From NCBI RefSeq assembly GCF_030717845.1, contig NZ_JAUZVZ010000001.1, positions 1-64,000 on the forward strand: a stretch of 64,000 nt of DNA, written 5' to 3'. The stretch's first letter is position 1; each line of letters starts with the position of its first letter. Both the position numbers and the translations under genes were made by a program. Shown here in pieces: positions 54,046 through 63,030 of this stretch. The notes beneath the pieces were generated by a model. It ran no database searches. It saw only the letters and a list, made by a program, of their open reading frames with translations, and was not told the DNA's origin. Origin of the DNA: Alkalimonas collagenimarina (GTDB lineage Bacteria > Pseudomonadota > Gammaproteobacteria > Enterobacterales > Alteromonadaceae).

Positions 54046-55098
54046 ATGGATATTACAGAGTTACTGGCTTTTAGTGTGCAACATAAGGCCTCGGATTTAC
54101 ACCTATCTGCCGGCACTCCACCGCTGATCCGTGTCGACGGTGATGTGCGGAAACTCAATATTCCAGCATTGAATCACAAAGAAGTTCATGCCTTAGTGTA
54201 TGAAATTATGACTGATAGACAACGAAAAGAATACGAAGAAAACCTCGAAACGGATTTTTCTTTTGAAGTACCAAATTTAGCTCGCTTTCGTGTCAATGCC
54301 TTTGTGCAGAATCGAGGCGCGGCAGCGGTGTTCCGTACCATCCCCAGCGAGGTATTAACGCTGGATGATTTGGGAGCGCCGGATATATTTAAAACCATCT
54401 CAGAAAACCCGCGTGGTCTGGTATTGGTTACCGGACCAACCGGTTCCGGTAAAAGTACCACCCTGGCAGCGATGGTGGATTACATCAACACGACCCGGCA
54501 TGATCATGTGTTGACCATTGAAGACCCCATCGAATTTGTTCACAGCAATAAGCTGTGTTTGGTTAACCAACGTGAAGTACACCGGGATACCCATAGTTTT
54601 AGCAATGCATTGCGCTCGGCGCTGCGGGAAGATCCGGATGTCATTCTGGTGGGGGAGTTACGGGATTTGGAAACCATCCGTTTAGCCATGACAGCAGCAG
54701 AAACCGGTCACTTGGTGTTTGGCACCTTGCATACCACCTCGGCGCCTAAAACCATTGACCGTATTATCGATGTCTTCCCCGGTGAAGAAAAAGACATGGT
54801 GCGTTCGATGCTGTCGGAATCACTACGGGCGGTTATCTCTCAAACGCTGCTGAAAAAAGTCGGTGGCGGTCGGGTGGCAGCCCATGAAATCATGATTGGG
54901 GTGCCGGCCATTCGTAACCTGATCCGCGAAGATAAAATTGCTCAAATGTATTCGGTGATTCAAACCGGAGCCGCGACCGGTATGCAGACTATGGACCAAT
55001 GCTTAGTCAATCTGGTCAATCGGGGTATGGTGTCGCAAAAAGATGCCATGACCAAGGCGCAGGATAAAAATACCTTCGGTACCATGGGCCGAATGTAA
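54046..55098 (+). CDS. pilT: Type IV pilus retraction ATPase PilT
   Basis: 350 aa from ATG 54046 (MDITELLAFSVQHKASDLHLSAG). Walker A GPTGSGKSTT, Asp box EDPIEFVH, Walker B VILVGELRDLETI and His box ETGHLVFGTLHTT are intact; the AIRNLI motif (VPAIRNLIRE) near the end marks PilT. It powers pilus retraction and twitching. Nine bases before pilU. Confidence 0.96.
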   Translation: MDITELLAFSVQHKASDLHLSAGTPPLIRVDGDVRKLNIPALNHKEVHALVYEIMTDRQRKEYEENLETDFSFEVPNLARFRVNAFVQNRGAAAVFRTIPSEVLTLDDLGAPDIFKTISENPRGLVLVTGPTGSGKSTTLAAMVDYINTTRHDHVLTIEDPIEFVHSNKLCLVNQREVHRDTHSFSNALRSALREDPDVILVGELRDLETIRLAMTAAETGHLVFGTLHTTSAPKTIDRIIDVFPGEEKDMVRSMLSESLRAVISQTLLKKVGGGRVAAHEIMIGVPAIRNLIREDKIAQMYSVIQTGAATGMQTMDQCLVNLVNRGMVSQKDAMTKAQDKNTFGTMGRM

Positions 55099-55107
55099 GG
55101 AGATCGT

Positions 55108-56232
55108 ATGCAACTGACCGATTTTTTAGATCTGATGGTGAAACGTGGTGCATCGGATTTATTTGTCACCGCTGGCATGCCGGTGGCCGCCAAAATTAAT
55201 GGTGAACTGCTACCGATTGATGAAACACCACTGACGGAAGATGCATCTTTTCAATTGGTGGTGTCGCCAATGTCGGAAAAGCAAAAGCAAGAGTTTGTCA
55301 CCAGCAAAGAGTGTAACTTTGCCATTTCCAATGAAGCAGGGCGCTTTCGGGTCTCTGCTTTTTGGCAACGCGATCAGGCGGGTATGGTGGTGCGTCGCAT
55401 TGTCACCGATATCCCGAATGCCGATGATTTGGGGCTGCCTCCCATTCTAAAAGAAATTATTATGTCAAAGCGGGGGCTGGTGCTGTTTGTTGGTGGCACA
55501 GGTACCGGTAAATCGACCTCACTGGCGGCGTTACTTGGTTATCGCAACCGTAATGCCAAAGGGCATATTTTAACCATTGAAGATCCGATCGAATTTGTGC
55601 ATGAACATCATAAAAGCTTGATCACGCAGCGGGAAGTCGGCATTGATACGGCGTCGTTTGAGTCTGCACTGAAGAGCTCATTGCGTCAGGCGCCAGATGT
55701 CATTCTGATTGGTGAGGTGCGTGATATGCAAACCATGGAGTATGCCTTGTCGTTTGCTGAAACCGGCCACTTGTGTGTGGCGACTCTGCATGCCAACAAT
55801 GCAAACCAAGCTATTGATCGCATCATGCACTTGGTACCAAAAGAAATGCACCAGAAGTTGTTGTTTGATTTATCGTTGAACTTGCGAGCTATTGTAGCGC
55901 AGCAACTGGTTCCGACTGCCGATGGCACCGGACGGGTAGCCGCGATTGAAGTATTGCTCAACTCGCCCTTGGTGGCAGACTTAATTTCCCGGGGCCAGGT
56001 GGGTGAAATCAAAGCGCTGATGGCCAAGTCGCGTGAACTCGGTATGCAAACCTTTGACCAAGCCTTGTATGATCTGTACGAGCGTGGCCGTATCAGTTAT
56101 GCAGATGCATTGCATCATGCGGATTCACCGAATGATTTACGCTTGATGATTAAGCTACGCAGTAACGATACACAAGGCTCTGGGCGGCTGTCGGGCGTGA
56201 CCATTGAAGGATTCGAAAAGCCGGATGATTAA
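55108..56232 (+). CDS. pilU: PilT-dependent retraction ATPase PilU
   Basis: 374 aa. Walker A VGGTGTGKSTS, EDPIEFVHEH, Walker B VILIGEVRDMQTM and ETGHLCVATLHANNANQAIDRI. The C-terminal extension after about residue 340 is typical of PilU. It assists PilT in force generation; a terminator overlaps its stop codon. Confidence 0.95.
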   Translation: MQLTDFLDLMVKRGASDLFVTAGMPVAAKINGELLPIDETPLTEDASFQLVVSPMSEKQKQEFVTSKECNFAISNEAGRFRVSAFWQRDQAGMVVRRIVTDIPNADDLGLPPILKEIIMSKRGLVLFVGGTGTGKSTSLAALLGYRNRNAKGHILTIEDPIEFVHEHHKSLITQREVGIDTASFESALKSSLRQAPDVILIGEVRDMQTMEYALSFAETGHLCVATLHANNANQAIDRIMHLVPKEMHQKLLFDLSLNLRAIVAQQLVPTADGTGRVAAIEVLLNSPLVADLISRGQVGEIKALMAKSRELGMQTFDQALYDLYERGRISYADALHHADSPNDLRLMIKLRSNDTQGSGRLSGVTIEGFEKPDD

Positions 56233-56249
56233 TCACCGGCTTTTATTTT
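56216..56249 (+). terminator. Rho-independent terminator of pilTU
   Basis: AAAAGCCGG (56216-56224) pairs with CCGGCTTTT (56236-56244); T-rich tail to 56249. The pilU stop codon lies in the loop. Confidence 0.85.
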
Positions 56250-56308
56250 GTTGAATACGGTTTTTTCTGTTCAGTGAGTTTGATTTTTCGTTGGAGATAA
56301 GCGTTCTG

Positions 56309-56740
56309 ATGAGCCGGATAGCAGCCATTATGACCCGTAAAGTGCATACCACCACACAAGATGCCAGTCTGGCGTCATTACGGCAGGTGTTTTCACAAGC
56401 GCGGTATCAGCATCTGCCAGTGGTGGATAGCTCGAATCGTTTGCTGGGTATTATTTCCGTTAAGGATTACTTTAAAGCGCTGAGTCCGGTTATGGAGTCG
56501 GCTTTTGAAACCAGTGTGGAGAATTACGTGCAAAGCCGCAAAGTGCGCCATGTCATGACCTCACCGGTATTTAGTGTGTTTGAAAAAACACCAATTAAAG
56601 AAGCCGCGGCGTTGTTGTTGGAACACAATATTGGCTGTTTGCCAGTGGTAGATAGCGAACAACGGCTGCAGGGCATTGTGTCCTGGAAAGATGTGCTGCG
56701 TTATGCACTGCAGCCAAAGGAGAAAGCGGCAGCAAAGTGA
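56309..56740 (+). CDS. Stand-alone CBS-domain pair protein
   Basis: 143 aa from ATG 56309. Two CBS domains: IAAIMTRKVHTTTQD with YQHLPVVDSSNRLLGIISVKDY, and VRHVMTSPVFSVFEKT with IGCLPVVDSEQRLQGIVSWKDVL. Such pairs bind adenosyl nucleotides and regulate partners. It follows the pilTU terminator and is related to the protein at 57819, with an exporter between them. Partner unknown. Confidence 0.88.
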   Translation: MSRIAAIMTRKVHTTTQDASLASLRQVFSQARYQHLPVVDSSNRLLGIISVKDYFKALSPVMESAFETSVENYVQSRKVRHVMTSPVFSVFEKTPIKEAAALLLEHNIGCLPVVDSEQRLQGIVSWKDVLRYALQPKEKAAAK

Positions 56741-56834
56741 CGGGCGTTACCCCAAGGCTTAAGCTTTCAATTCCACTCTGACTTTTCAACAGTGATATAC
56801 TGACAAGGTCTACTTTTTTCTGAGACTCCCTTTT

Positions 56835-57722
56835 ATGTCTGATGCAAGTCTGAAATCGCTGCTGCTGGCTGTGGTCAGCGTGATTTTGGCGATGGTCTTT
56901 ATTCAATCCGGTGCTTCCATTGCGAAGCAGCTTTTCCCGGTGATTGGCCCGGAAGGCACTACCGCACTTCGTGTTGGTTTTTCGGCATTGATTTTGTGGT
57001 TGGTATTCCGCCCTTGGCGACATTGGCCACAAGGACGTCAATGGCAAGCCTTGATCGTTTATGGTGGCTGTCTGGGCGGTATGAATATCTTGTTTTATAT
57101 GGCTATCGAGCGTATTCCACTTGGCGTGGGCGTTGCGTTGGAGTTTACCGGGCCTTTGGCCGTTGCTTTGCTGTCGTCCCGGCGTAAACTGGATGTGCTT
57201 TGGGTGGCTTGTGCTCTGGCTGGGGTGTTTATGCTCATGCCGGACATGCGTGGCGCCGATGCGCTGGATCCTGTTGGCGTGATGCTGGCACTCGCCGCCG
57301 GTGGTTGCTGGGCAGGCTATATTTTATTTGGCCAAAAAGCGGGCAACCTAGCTCCTGGTGGCGCCACTGTGGCGTTAGGCATGACCATTGCGGCTCTTTA
57401 CCTGTTTCCTATTGGTGTGGTCACCGCCGGTGCCGACTTGTTTCAGTGGCAGATCTTACCGCTAGCGTTGATGATTGCTGTGATGTCGAGTGCGCTGCCT
57501 TACTCGCTGGAGATGGTGGCGTTAAAGCGACTACCACCAAAAAACTTTAGTGTGCTGATGAGTGTAGAACCTGCCGTTGCAGCTTTGGCTGGGTTATTGA
57601 TTTTGGCTGAGTTATTAAGCCTTTGGCAATGGCTGGCTATTGCTTTGGTGATTACAGCTTCCTTAGGCAGTAGTTTGACCAAGGCGGTTACAAAACCAGT
57701 GAGTGAAACAACCAGCCCATGA
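56835..57722 (+). CDS. EamA-family threonine/homoserine exporter RhtA-like
   Basis: 295 aa, about ten hydrophobic helices. RhtA features: IQSGASIAKQLFPVIG, GGMNILFYMAIERIPLGVGVALEFTGPLAVALLSSRR and the second-half PYSLEMVALKRLPPKNFSVLMSVEPAVAAL. It should export threonine, homoserine or similar amino acids. It sits between two CBS genes but with its own 90-base gap on each side, so co-regulation is only a guess. Confidence 0.88.
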   Translation: MSDASLKSLLLAVVSVILAMVFIQSGASIAKQLFPVIGPEGTTALRVGFSALILWLVFRPWRHWPQGRQWQALIVYGGCLGGMNILFYMAIERIPLGVGVALEFTGPLAVALLSSRRKLDVLWVACALAGVFMLMPDMRGADALDPVGVMLALAAGGCWAGYILFGQKAGNLAPGGATVALGMTIAALYLFPIGVVTAGADLFQWQILPLALMIAVMSSALPYSLEMVALKRLPPKNFSVLMSVEPAVAALAGLLILAELLSLWQWLAIALVITASLGSSLTKAVTKPVSETTSP

Positions 57723-57818
57723 ATTGCCAACGACCTAAAGTTTGATCTGGCTCCTGAAAGTCTGGGTGCAGTAAGCTATGCTATAGCAAACAGGCTACTA
57801 CCCGAGGAGTGTTTCACT

Positions 57819-58244
57819 ATGACGGCTCAGATTGTTGCAGATTTAATGACGGCCAACCCCTTATTTGTGCGCCGTGATCAAACCTTGAAAGATGCTCATG
57901 ACTTGATGCGGCAAAAAAACATTCGTCACATCCCGGTACTGGATACCGAGGAGCGGCTAGTAGGCGTACTAACGCAGAAAAAAATGATTGCCACCGTGAT
58001 GGGCTTACTGGCGAAATATGGCACGACAGCCTTGGAGCGCAAAGAACAGCAGCAGATTATTGCCGAGTTAATGGATACTGACTTTGCCTCTGTACAGCCA
58101 GAACAGACTCTGTCTGAAGTAATTAGCTACTTTTTGAAAAACAAACATGGGTGTTTACCGGTGGTAGATGCGGACGATAAGTTATTGGGGATCCTAACAT
58201 CTTCTGATTTTGTTCGGCTGGCAGGGCAGTTGCTGGAGTCTTGA
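57819..58244 (+). CDS. Stand-alone CBS-domain pair protein
   Basis: 141 aa. Two CBS domains: VADLMTANPLFVRRDQTL with IRHIPVLDTEERLVGVLTQKKM, and IAELMDTDFASVQPEQTL with HGCLPVVDADDKLLGILTSSDFVRL. GAGGAG precedes the ATG. Convergent with the PocR-GGDEF gene, 31 bases away. A nucleotide-sensing role is an inference from the family. Confidence 0.88.
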   Translation: MTAQIVADLMTANPLFVRRDQTLKDAHDLMRQKNIRHIPVLDTEERLVGVLTQKKMIATVMGLLAKYGTTALERKEQQQIIAELMDTDFASVQPEQTLSEVISYFLKNKHGCLPVVDADDKLLGILTSSDFVRLAGQLLES

Positions 58245-58275
58245 ATCAAGTGGTCAGTGATCTTTCTGCTGATGA

Positions 58276-59967
58276 CTACAGACTAAACCAGCTGGTTTGC
58301 GATTGTTTCTTCTTTGCTATGTACATTGCTGAGTCAGCTTGCCGGAGAATTTCGTCACAACTGGCATTTCCTTGAAACAAAACCAAGCCTATGCTGCAAC
58401 TGCACTGATGCATGCTGTCGTCGGACAGTGCGTATGGTCGTATCAAGTTTTGTTGGATTTTATTGGCTAGCGTTTGCATATGCAGCCGGCAGCGATCTTC
58501 ATCATCATCAATATCTCGTATGAGCACTATAAACTCATCACCTCCGAAGCGGGCGACGGTATCCGCACTCCGAATTGTTTGTTGCAAGCGGGAGGCAATT
58601 TCAACCAGCATGGAATCACCTGCTTTATGACCATAAAGATCATTCACTGGCTTAAAGTTATCTAAATCGATAAACATTAAACCAGAAAGTTTTTGGCTGC
58701 GTTGACTCGCTGCAATGGCTTGCAGTAAGTGCTCTTCTAGCAAGGTTCGATTGGCAAGACCGGTCAGGTTATCGTAAAAAGCCAGCCGTCGAATTTGTTC
58801 TGCACTCTTACTACGGCTGATAGCGAGTTCTGCAAGTTTGCCATAAGCGTTGATTTTTTCGAGCAACCCTGCCGAAGGCTCAGCAGGTTGACGGTGATAA
58901 ATTGCAAAGGAGCCGAGCACTTTGCCATCCGCATTTTTCACAGGCTCTGACCAGCAAGCCCTTACCTGAGCCAGTTCAGCCAATGCCAGATAGGGTTGCC
59001 AGTACGGATGCGTTTGTATATCGCTGACAATGACGGTTTCCCCTGTAAATGCAGCAGTACCACAGGAGCCTACGCCTTTACCAATAACGACTCCGTCAAT
59101 GGCTTGATTGTATGCATCGGGCAATGAGGGAGCCGCACCATGACGGAGAGTTGCTCCATCATTATCCAATAGTAAGATAGAACAGAGTGTCCCAGGATGC
59201 AGCTGCTCGACTTGTGCGACCAGATGGTGCAGTACAGAAGAAAGCTCCGCCCCTTCACTGATCAGGCTGAGAATCTCATTTTGCATGGTTAGTTCAAGCG
59301 TTCGTTGAGCAACCAGCTGCTCGGTTTGCTGCAAGCTATCCTGGTAGCGGCTGTTCAGCAGGCTTAGCTGACTTATTTGTAGCGCCAGTGACGATAACAT
59401 ATTGAGCATGGCCGGCAGTTTAGTTTCATCGACAATAGGAACTTCCTGAATAGCAGATAAATAAGTGTCTTTGTCGAAACCTGACTGTTCGGCTTGTTGA
59501 GTAAAGAACTCCACATCGGGTTCTTCAGTAAAAAACTGACCAATAAATAAATTGGCAATGTGCTGACCATCCAGAACAATCGGGGTGGCGCAATCGATCA
59601 AGCCATTACGGCAGCGGTACACGGAGTAATCTTTTCCATCCTGAAGCTGCAGTGCCAGGTCTTTATCACTTTCAAGGCAACGGCTTAAGGTGGTTGGTGC
59701 CTGGCGATGAAACTGGGCACAAGCTCGCTGCCAGCGCGATGATGCAAGCACTTTGCCTTGCAAATCAATTAAAGCAATGGGAATGCCCATTACATCCAGG
59801 AAATTATCAAACAAGGTGCTTAATTGAGAAAAGCTTGCTGCGGCTACTAACTCGTGTGTAGCCGGATTATTTGGTGAATGCAGAGCCAAATTCCAATCAC
59901 TCGCGAGCGGATCCAGCATTTGGATAAGGTCTGCCTCACGATGTAAGTGTGGCATTTTTTTTGTCAT
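58276..59967 (-). CDS. PocR-GAF-GGDEF diguanylate cyclase
   Basis: 563 aa, no membrane segment. N-terminal PocR sensory domain (about 45-185): IDLQGKVLASSRWQRACAQFHR, then TLSRCLESDKDLA and YRCRNGLIDCATPI, with Cys residues that in the family may bind iron or small hydrocarbons. A coiled coil (205-230), a GAF domain (about 235-385) and an intact GGDEF motif (VARFGGDEFIVLIRD) follow. It should make c-di-GMP in response to a cytoplasmic signal. The signal is unknown. Confidence 0.9.
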   Translation of the reverse strand: MTKKMPHLHREADLIQMLDPLASDWNLALHSPNNPATHELVAAASFSQLSTLFDNFLDVMGIPIALIDLQGKVLASSRWQRACAQFHRQAPTTLSRCLESDKDLALQLQDGKDYSVYRCRNGLIDCATPIVLDGQHIANLFIGQFFTEEPDVEFFTQQAEQSGFDKDTYLSAIQEVPIVDETKLPAMLNMLSSLALQISQLSLLNSRYQDSLQQTEQLVAQRTLELTMQNEILSLISEGAELSSVLHHLVAQVEQLHPGTLCSILLLDNDGATLRHGAAPSLPDAYNQAIDGVVIGKGVGSCGTAAFTGETVIVSDIQTHPYWQPYLALAELAQVRACWSEPVKNADGKVLGSFAIYHRQPAEPSAGLLEKINAYGKLAELAISRSKSAEQIRRLAFYDNLTGLANRTLLEEHLLQAIAASQRSQKLSGLMFIDLDNFKPVNDLYGHKAGDSMLVEIASRLQQTIRSADTVARFGGDEFIVLIRDIDDDEDRCRLHMQTLANKIQQNLIRPYALSDDSMHQCSCSIGLVLFQGNASCDEILRQADSAMYIAKKKQSQTSWFSL

Positions 59968-60074
59968 GACACTCTATCTTAGTGTAGCCAGGGCCGCTTC
60001 GCCAGATAGTGGCAGGATACTTTAGCAGCATGCGCCCGGCGATTGTAACGAACGCTTGCCACTGTAAGGTACTG

Positions 60075-60692
60075 CTATTCCTTATGCCGTTGCTGCAAGA
60101 CGTCAAGCACATCGCTGAGATCCAGCTGTTGACTTTGTAGCAGGACCAGCAGATGAAACAACAGATCAGCCGATTCATTTTTCAGCTCTTCGCGATCGCC
60201 AACTGTCGCTGCCAATGCTGCTTCCACCCCTTCTTCGCCAACCTTTTGTGCCATGCGCTTGACGCCTTTGGCAAACAGGCTGGCGGTGTAGCTGGTGGCC
60301 GGGTCAGCATCTTTGCGGCTTTTTATTACCTGCTCCAGGTCATACAAAAAGCTCAATTGTGGGCTGTTGCTGCTATCGTCGTGCCAGCAGGTTTCGGTGC
60401 CGACATGGCAGGTGGGTCCGTTGGGCTCAGCCAGCACCAGGATGCTGTCATGATCGCAATCGCTACTGATGGCCACCAGATCCAGGGTATGGCCGGAGCT
60501 TTCGCCTTTGGTCCAGAGCCGCTGTTTGCTGCGGCTGAAAAAGGTCACTTTGCGGCTGCTCAGGGTCTGCTGCAAAGCCGCCTGATCCATATACCCCTGC
60601 ATTAGCACTTTGCCGGAAATAGCGTGCTGTACTATGGCCGGAAGCAGGCCGCTTTCAGGCCAATTTAGTTGGCTGATGCTGTCTTTGTTCAT
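60075..60692 (-). CDS. hisI: Bifunctional phosphoribosyl-AMP cyclohydrolase / phosphoribosyl-ATP pyrophosphatase
   Basis: 205 aa, often named hisIE. HisI part: [43 protein letters not shown] and [12 protein letters not shown]; HisE part: [29 protein letters not shown]. Steps two and three of histidine synthesis. It is the last his gene, 246 bases after hisF because an element separates them. Confidence 0.95.
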   Translation of the reverse strand: MNKDSISQLNWPESGLLPAIVQHAISGKVLMQGYMDQAALQQTLSSRKVTFFSRSKQRLWTKGESSGHTLDLVAISSDCDHDSILVLAEPNGPTCHVGTETCWHDDSSNSPQLSFLYDLEQVIKSRKDADPATSYTASLFAKGVKRMAQKVGEEGVEAALAATVGDREELKNESADLLFHLLVLLQSQQLDLSDVLDVLQQRHKE

Positions 60693-60780
60693 AAAAAGCC
60701 TTTATCTGTTTTCTTGTCATTGTGACATGTTGTTTGAGCGCTATGAGCTTCAGCTGGCCAGAAGCACAACTGCGGATGTC

Positions 60781-60860
60781 CTTTTTTCTGCGACCGTTGG
60801 AGGCCATGGATGGCCGTAACCGAGCCCCATGGATGGTTTATGGCGTGTCGCAGAAAAAAG
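60781..60860. repeat. Intergenic inverted-repeat element between hisF and hisIE
   Basis: Perfect 14-base arms CTTTTTTCTGCGAC (60781-60794) and GTCGCAGAAAAAAG (60847-60860) enclose 52 bases with two similar units around CCATGGATGG (60805-60814 and 60827-60836). The layout is like a dispersed palindromic element of the REP/MITE kind; copies elsewhere would be needed to prove it. Confidence 0.55.
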
Positions 60861-60886
60861 TACGCAGCACTTGTGTCTACATAAGG

Positions 60887-60912
60887 CCCGAGCTATCCAA
60901 GACCCGAGCTAT
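60887..60912. repeat. Short direct repeat downstream of the inverted-repeat element
   Basis: CCCGAGCTAT occurs at 60887-60896 and 60903-60912, 16 bases apart. It may be part of the same inserted element. Confidence 0.4.
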
Positions 60913-60938
60913 AAGGTTAAGCCATGTACTCATCTGAA

Positions 60939-61718
60939 CTAAGTATAAGGCCGGATCGCAATACCCTCAGCAATAAGCTGCGTCTTTAAATCCGCAATTT
61001 CAATGACTGCTTTATGAAACACACTGGCAGCCAGTGCACCATCGACATCAGCTTGCTGGAACACCTGACTAAAGTGCTCGATGGCACCAGCGCCGCCACT
61101 GGCGATTAGCGGCACTTGGCAAATGGCCCGAATGGCGCTGAGTTGAGCGATATCATAGCCGCTGCGCACACCATCCTGATTCATGCAGTTCAGCACGATT
61201 TCACCAGCACCCAGTTGCTGCACCTGCTTGACCCAATCGCTGGTGAGCCAGCGGGTTTTCTGGGTACGGCTTTCATCACCAGTGAATTGATACACCTGAT
61301 ACTGGCCACTGGCGACATCAAAAAAGCTATCGATACCCACCACCACACATTGCTGACCAAAGGTATCACGAAGTTCACTGATTAACTCAGGCCGCAGCAG
61401 AGCAGGGCTGTTGACTGAGATTTTATCCGCGCCCATTTCCAGGATCTTGCCAGCATCCGCCACGGTTTTAATACCACCGGCCACGCAAAAAGGAATGTCG
61501 ATGACTTCGGCAATACGGCGCACCCAGCTTTTATCAACCACCCGGCCATCGCTCGATGCGGTGATATCATAAAACACCAGTTCATCAGCGCCCGCTTCGG
61601 CATAACGTTGCGCCAGCGGCACGATGTCACCGACAATCTCATGGTTACGAAATTGCACACCTTTAACGACCTTACCATCCCGTACGTCCAGACAGGGAAT
61701 TATCCGTTTTGCCAGCAT
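60939..61718 (-). CDS. hisF: Imidazole glycerol phosphate synthase cyclase subunit
   Basis: 259 aa (beta/alpha)8 barrel. Catalytic Asp11 (PCLDVRDG) and Asp130 (VVGIDSFFD). Works with HisH glutaminase. It overlaps hisA by 19 bases. Confidence 0.97.
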   Translation of the reverse strand: MLAKRIIPCLDVRDGKVVKGVQFRNHEIVGDIVPLAQRYAEAGADELVFYDITASSDGRVVDKSWVRRIAEVIDIPFCVAGGIKTVADAGKILEMGADKISVNSPALLRPELISELRDTFGQQCVVVGIDSFFDVASGQYQVYQFTGDESRTQKTRWLTSDWVKQVQQLGAGEIVLNCMNQDGVRSGYDIAQLSAIRAICQVPLIASGGAGAIEHFSQVFQQADVDGALAASVFHKAVIEIADLKTQLIAEGIAIRPYT

Positions 61719-62437
61719 TCGATAGCCTCCTGCAGGGTGAATTTTCCTTCCAATAGTGAGCGTCCTAAAATCACGCCAGCCACGCCTGAACCCCGCAAAG
61801 CGCGAATATCATCCAGACAACCAATACCGCCAGAAGCTTGCCAGGAAATTTGTGGGTAAGCCTTGGTGAGTTCCTGATACAAAGTTACATTGGAGCCGGT
61901 TAAGGTGCCGTCTTTACTGATATCGGTGCAGAGCACATGCTTGGCACCAGCCGCAATAAAACCATCCAGCACCTGCTCCAACGTCACATTGGACGCTTCT
62001 ATCCAGCCATGGCTTGGCAGTGTTTTTTCGCCTTGTTCATTAATGGCGACATCCAATGCCAACACAATGCGCTCACCACCATACTGACGTAGCCAGCTTT
62101 GCACTAATTCAGGTTGGCGAATGGCTAAACTGCCAATGACTACACGGCTAGCCCCTGCTGCTAGCAGTTGTTGCACGTCTTGTTCGGAGCGAACGCCGCC
62201 TCCGACTTGAATTTGAAGCGGAGCTTCGGTCATTAGTTTCGTCAGTAAGTTTAGCTGGCGCTGACTGGCGTCTTTAGCGCCAGATAAATCCACTACATGC
62301 AGAATAGGCGAGCCTGCCGCTGCGTACTGATCGCGCAGTGCCAGCGGGCTGAAACTGTACTCCGTCGTTTGATCGTATGAGCCTTGATACAGCCGCACGA
62401 CCTGACCGTCGATTAAATCAATGGCTGGGATAATCAT
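61700..62437 (-). CDS. hisA: Phosphoribosylformimino-AICAR ribotide isomerase
   Basis: 245 aa, the E. coli length, from ATG 62437 ([11 protein letters not shown]), which overlaps the hisH stop (ATGA) and has GGAG 8 bases upstream; a GTG at 62446 is less likely. Catalytic Asp7 and the second Asp in [21 protein letters not shown] and [11 protein letters not shown] phosphate loops. Confidence 0.96.
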   Translation of the reverse strand: MIIPAIDLIDGQVVRLYQGSYDQTTEYSFSPLALRDQYAAAGSPILHVVDLSGAKDASQRQLNLLTKLMTEAPLQIQVGGGVRSEQDVQQLLAAGASRVVIGSLAIRQPELVQSWLRQYGGERIVLALDVAINEQGEKTLPSHGWIEASNVTLEQVLDGFIAAGAKHVLCTDISKDGTLTGSNVTLYQELTKAYPQISWQASGGIGCLDDIRALRGSGVAGVILGRSLLEGKFTLQEAIECWQNG

Positions 62438-63030
62438 GGTTTCCACTCCATAAAGTTCTGTAATAAGCGGGCACCCACTTTACCGGAGCGCTCAGGGTGA
62501 AACTGAGCACCGGCGACATTGCCTTTGCCAATCACTGCTGAAAAGTCAGTACCATAGTTGCACTGCGCCAGGCTGTATTCATTGGGCGCTACACCAAAAC
62601 TATGCACAAAATAGACATAATCCTCTGGGCCAAATTGCTTCAGTAGTGGGTGCGCCTGGATGCTGTGTAGGGTATTCCAGCCCATATGGGGCAGTCGTAA
62701 GCCATCGGCCTGCAGAGGCACGACTTCGCCAGGGATCAGGCTTAAGCAAGCCACATCGCCTTCCATGCTATGTGAGGTGAGCATTTGCATACCCAAGCAG
62801 ATGCCAAGCACGGGTTGCTGAAGTTGCTGCAGGGTGTCTACCAGTTCCAGCTGGCGAATATTACGCATCGCCTGACCAGCGCTACCAACACCGGGCACAA
62901 CCACCCGACTGGCCCCTTGAATAATCGAGGTTTCATTGCTGATCAATGCTTCATAGCCAAGGCGCTGAAAGGCACAGTACACGGAGCTGATATTGGCGCA
63001 ACCGGTATCGACAATCACCAGATCCGTCAT
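62434..63030 (-). CDS. hisH: Imidazole glycerol phosphate synthase glutaminase subunit
   Basis: 198 aa class I glutamine amidotransferase. Cys78 in GICLGMQ, His and Glu in [11 protein letters not shown]. Feeds ammonia to HisF. One-base overlap with hisB, four with hisA. Confidence 0.96.
   Translation of the reverse strand: MTDLVIVDTGCANISSVYCAFQRLGYEALISNETSIIQGASRVVVPGVGSAGQAMRNIRQLELVDTLQQLQQPVLGICLGMQMLTSHSMEGDVACLSLIPGEVVPLQADGLRLPHMGWNTLHSIQAHPLLKQFGPEDYVYFVHSFGVAPNEYSLAQCNYGTDFSAVIGKGNVAGAQFHPERSGKVGARLLQNFMEWKP

Noticed and set aside
60722-60937. 71-codon plus-strand frame across the hisF-hisIE gap
   Set aside because: It reads through the inverted repeat and its CCATGGATGG units; no ribosome binding site and no known family.
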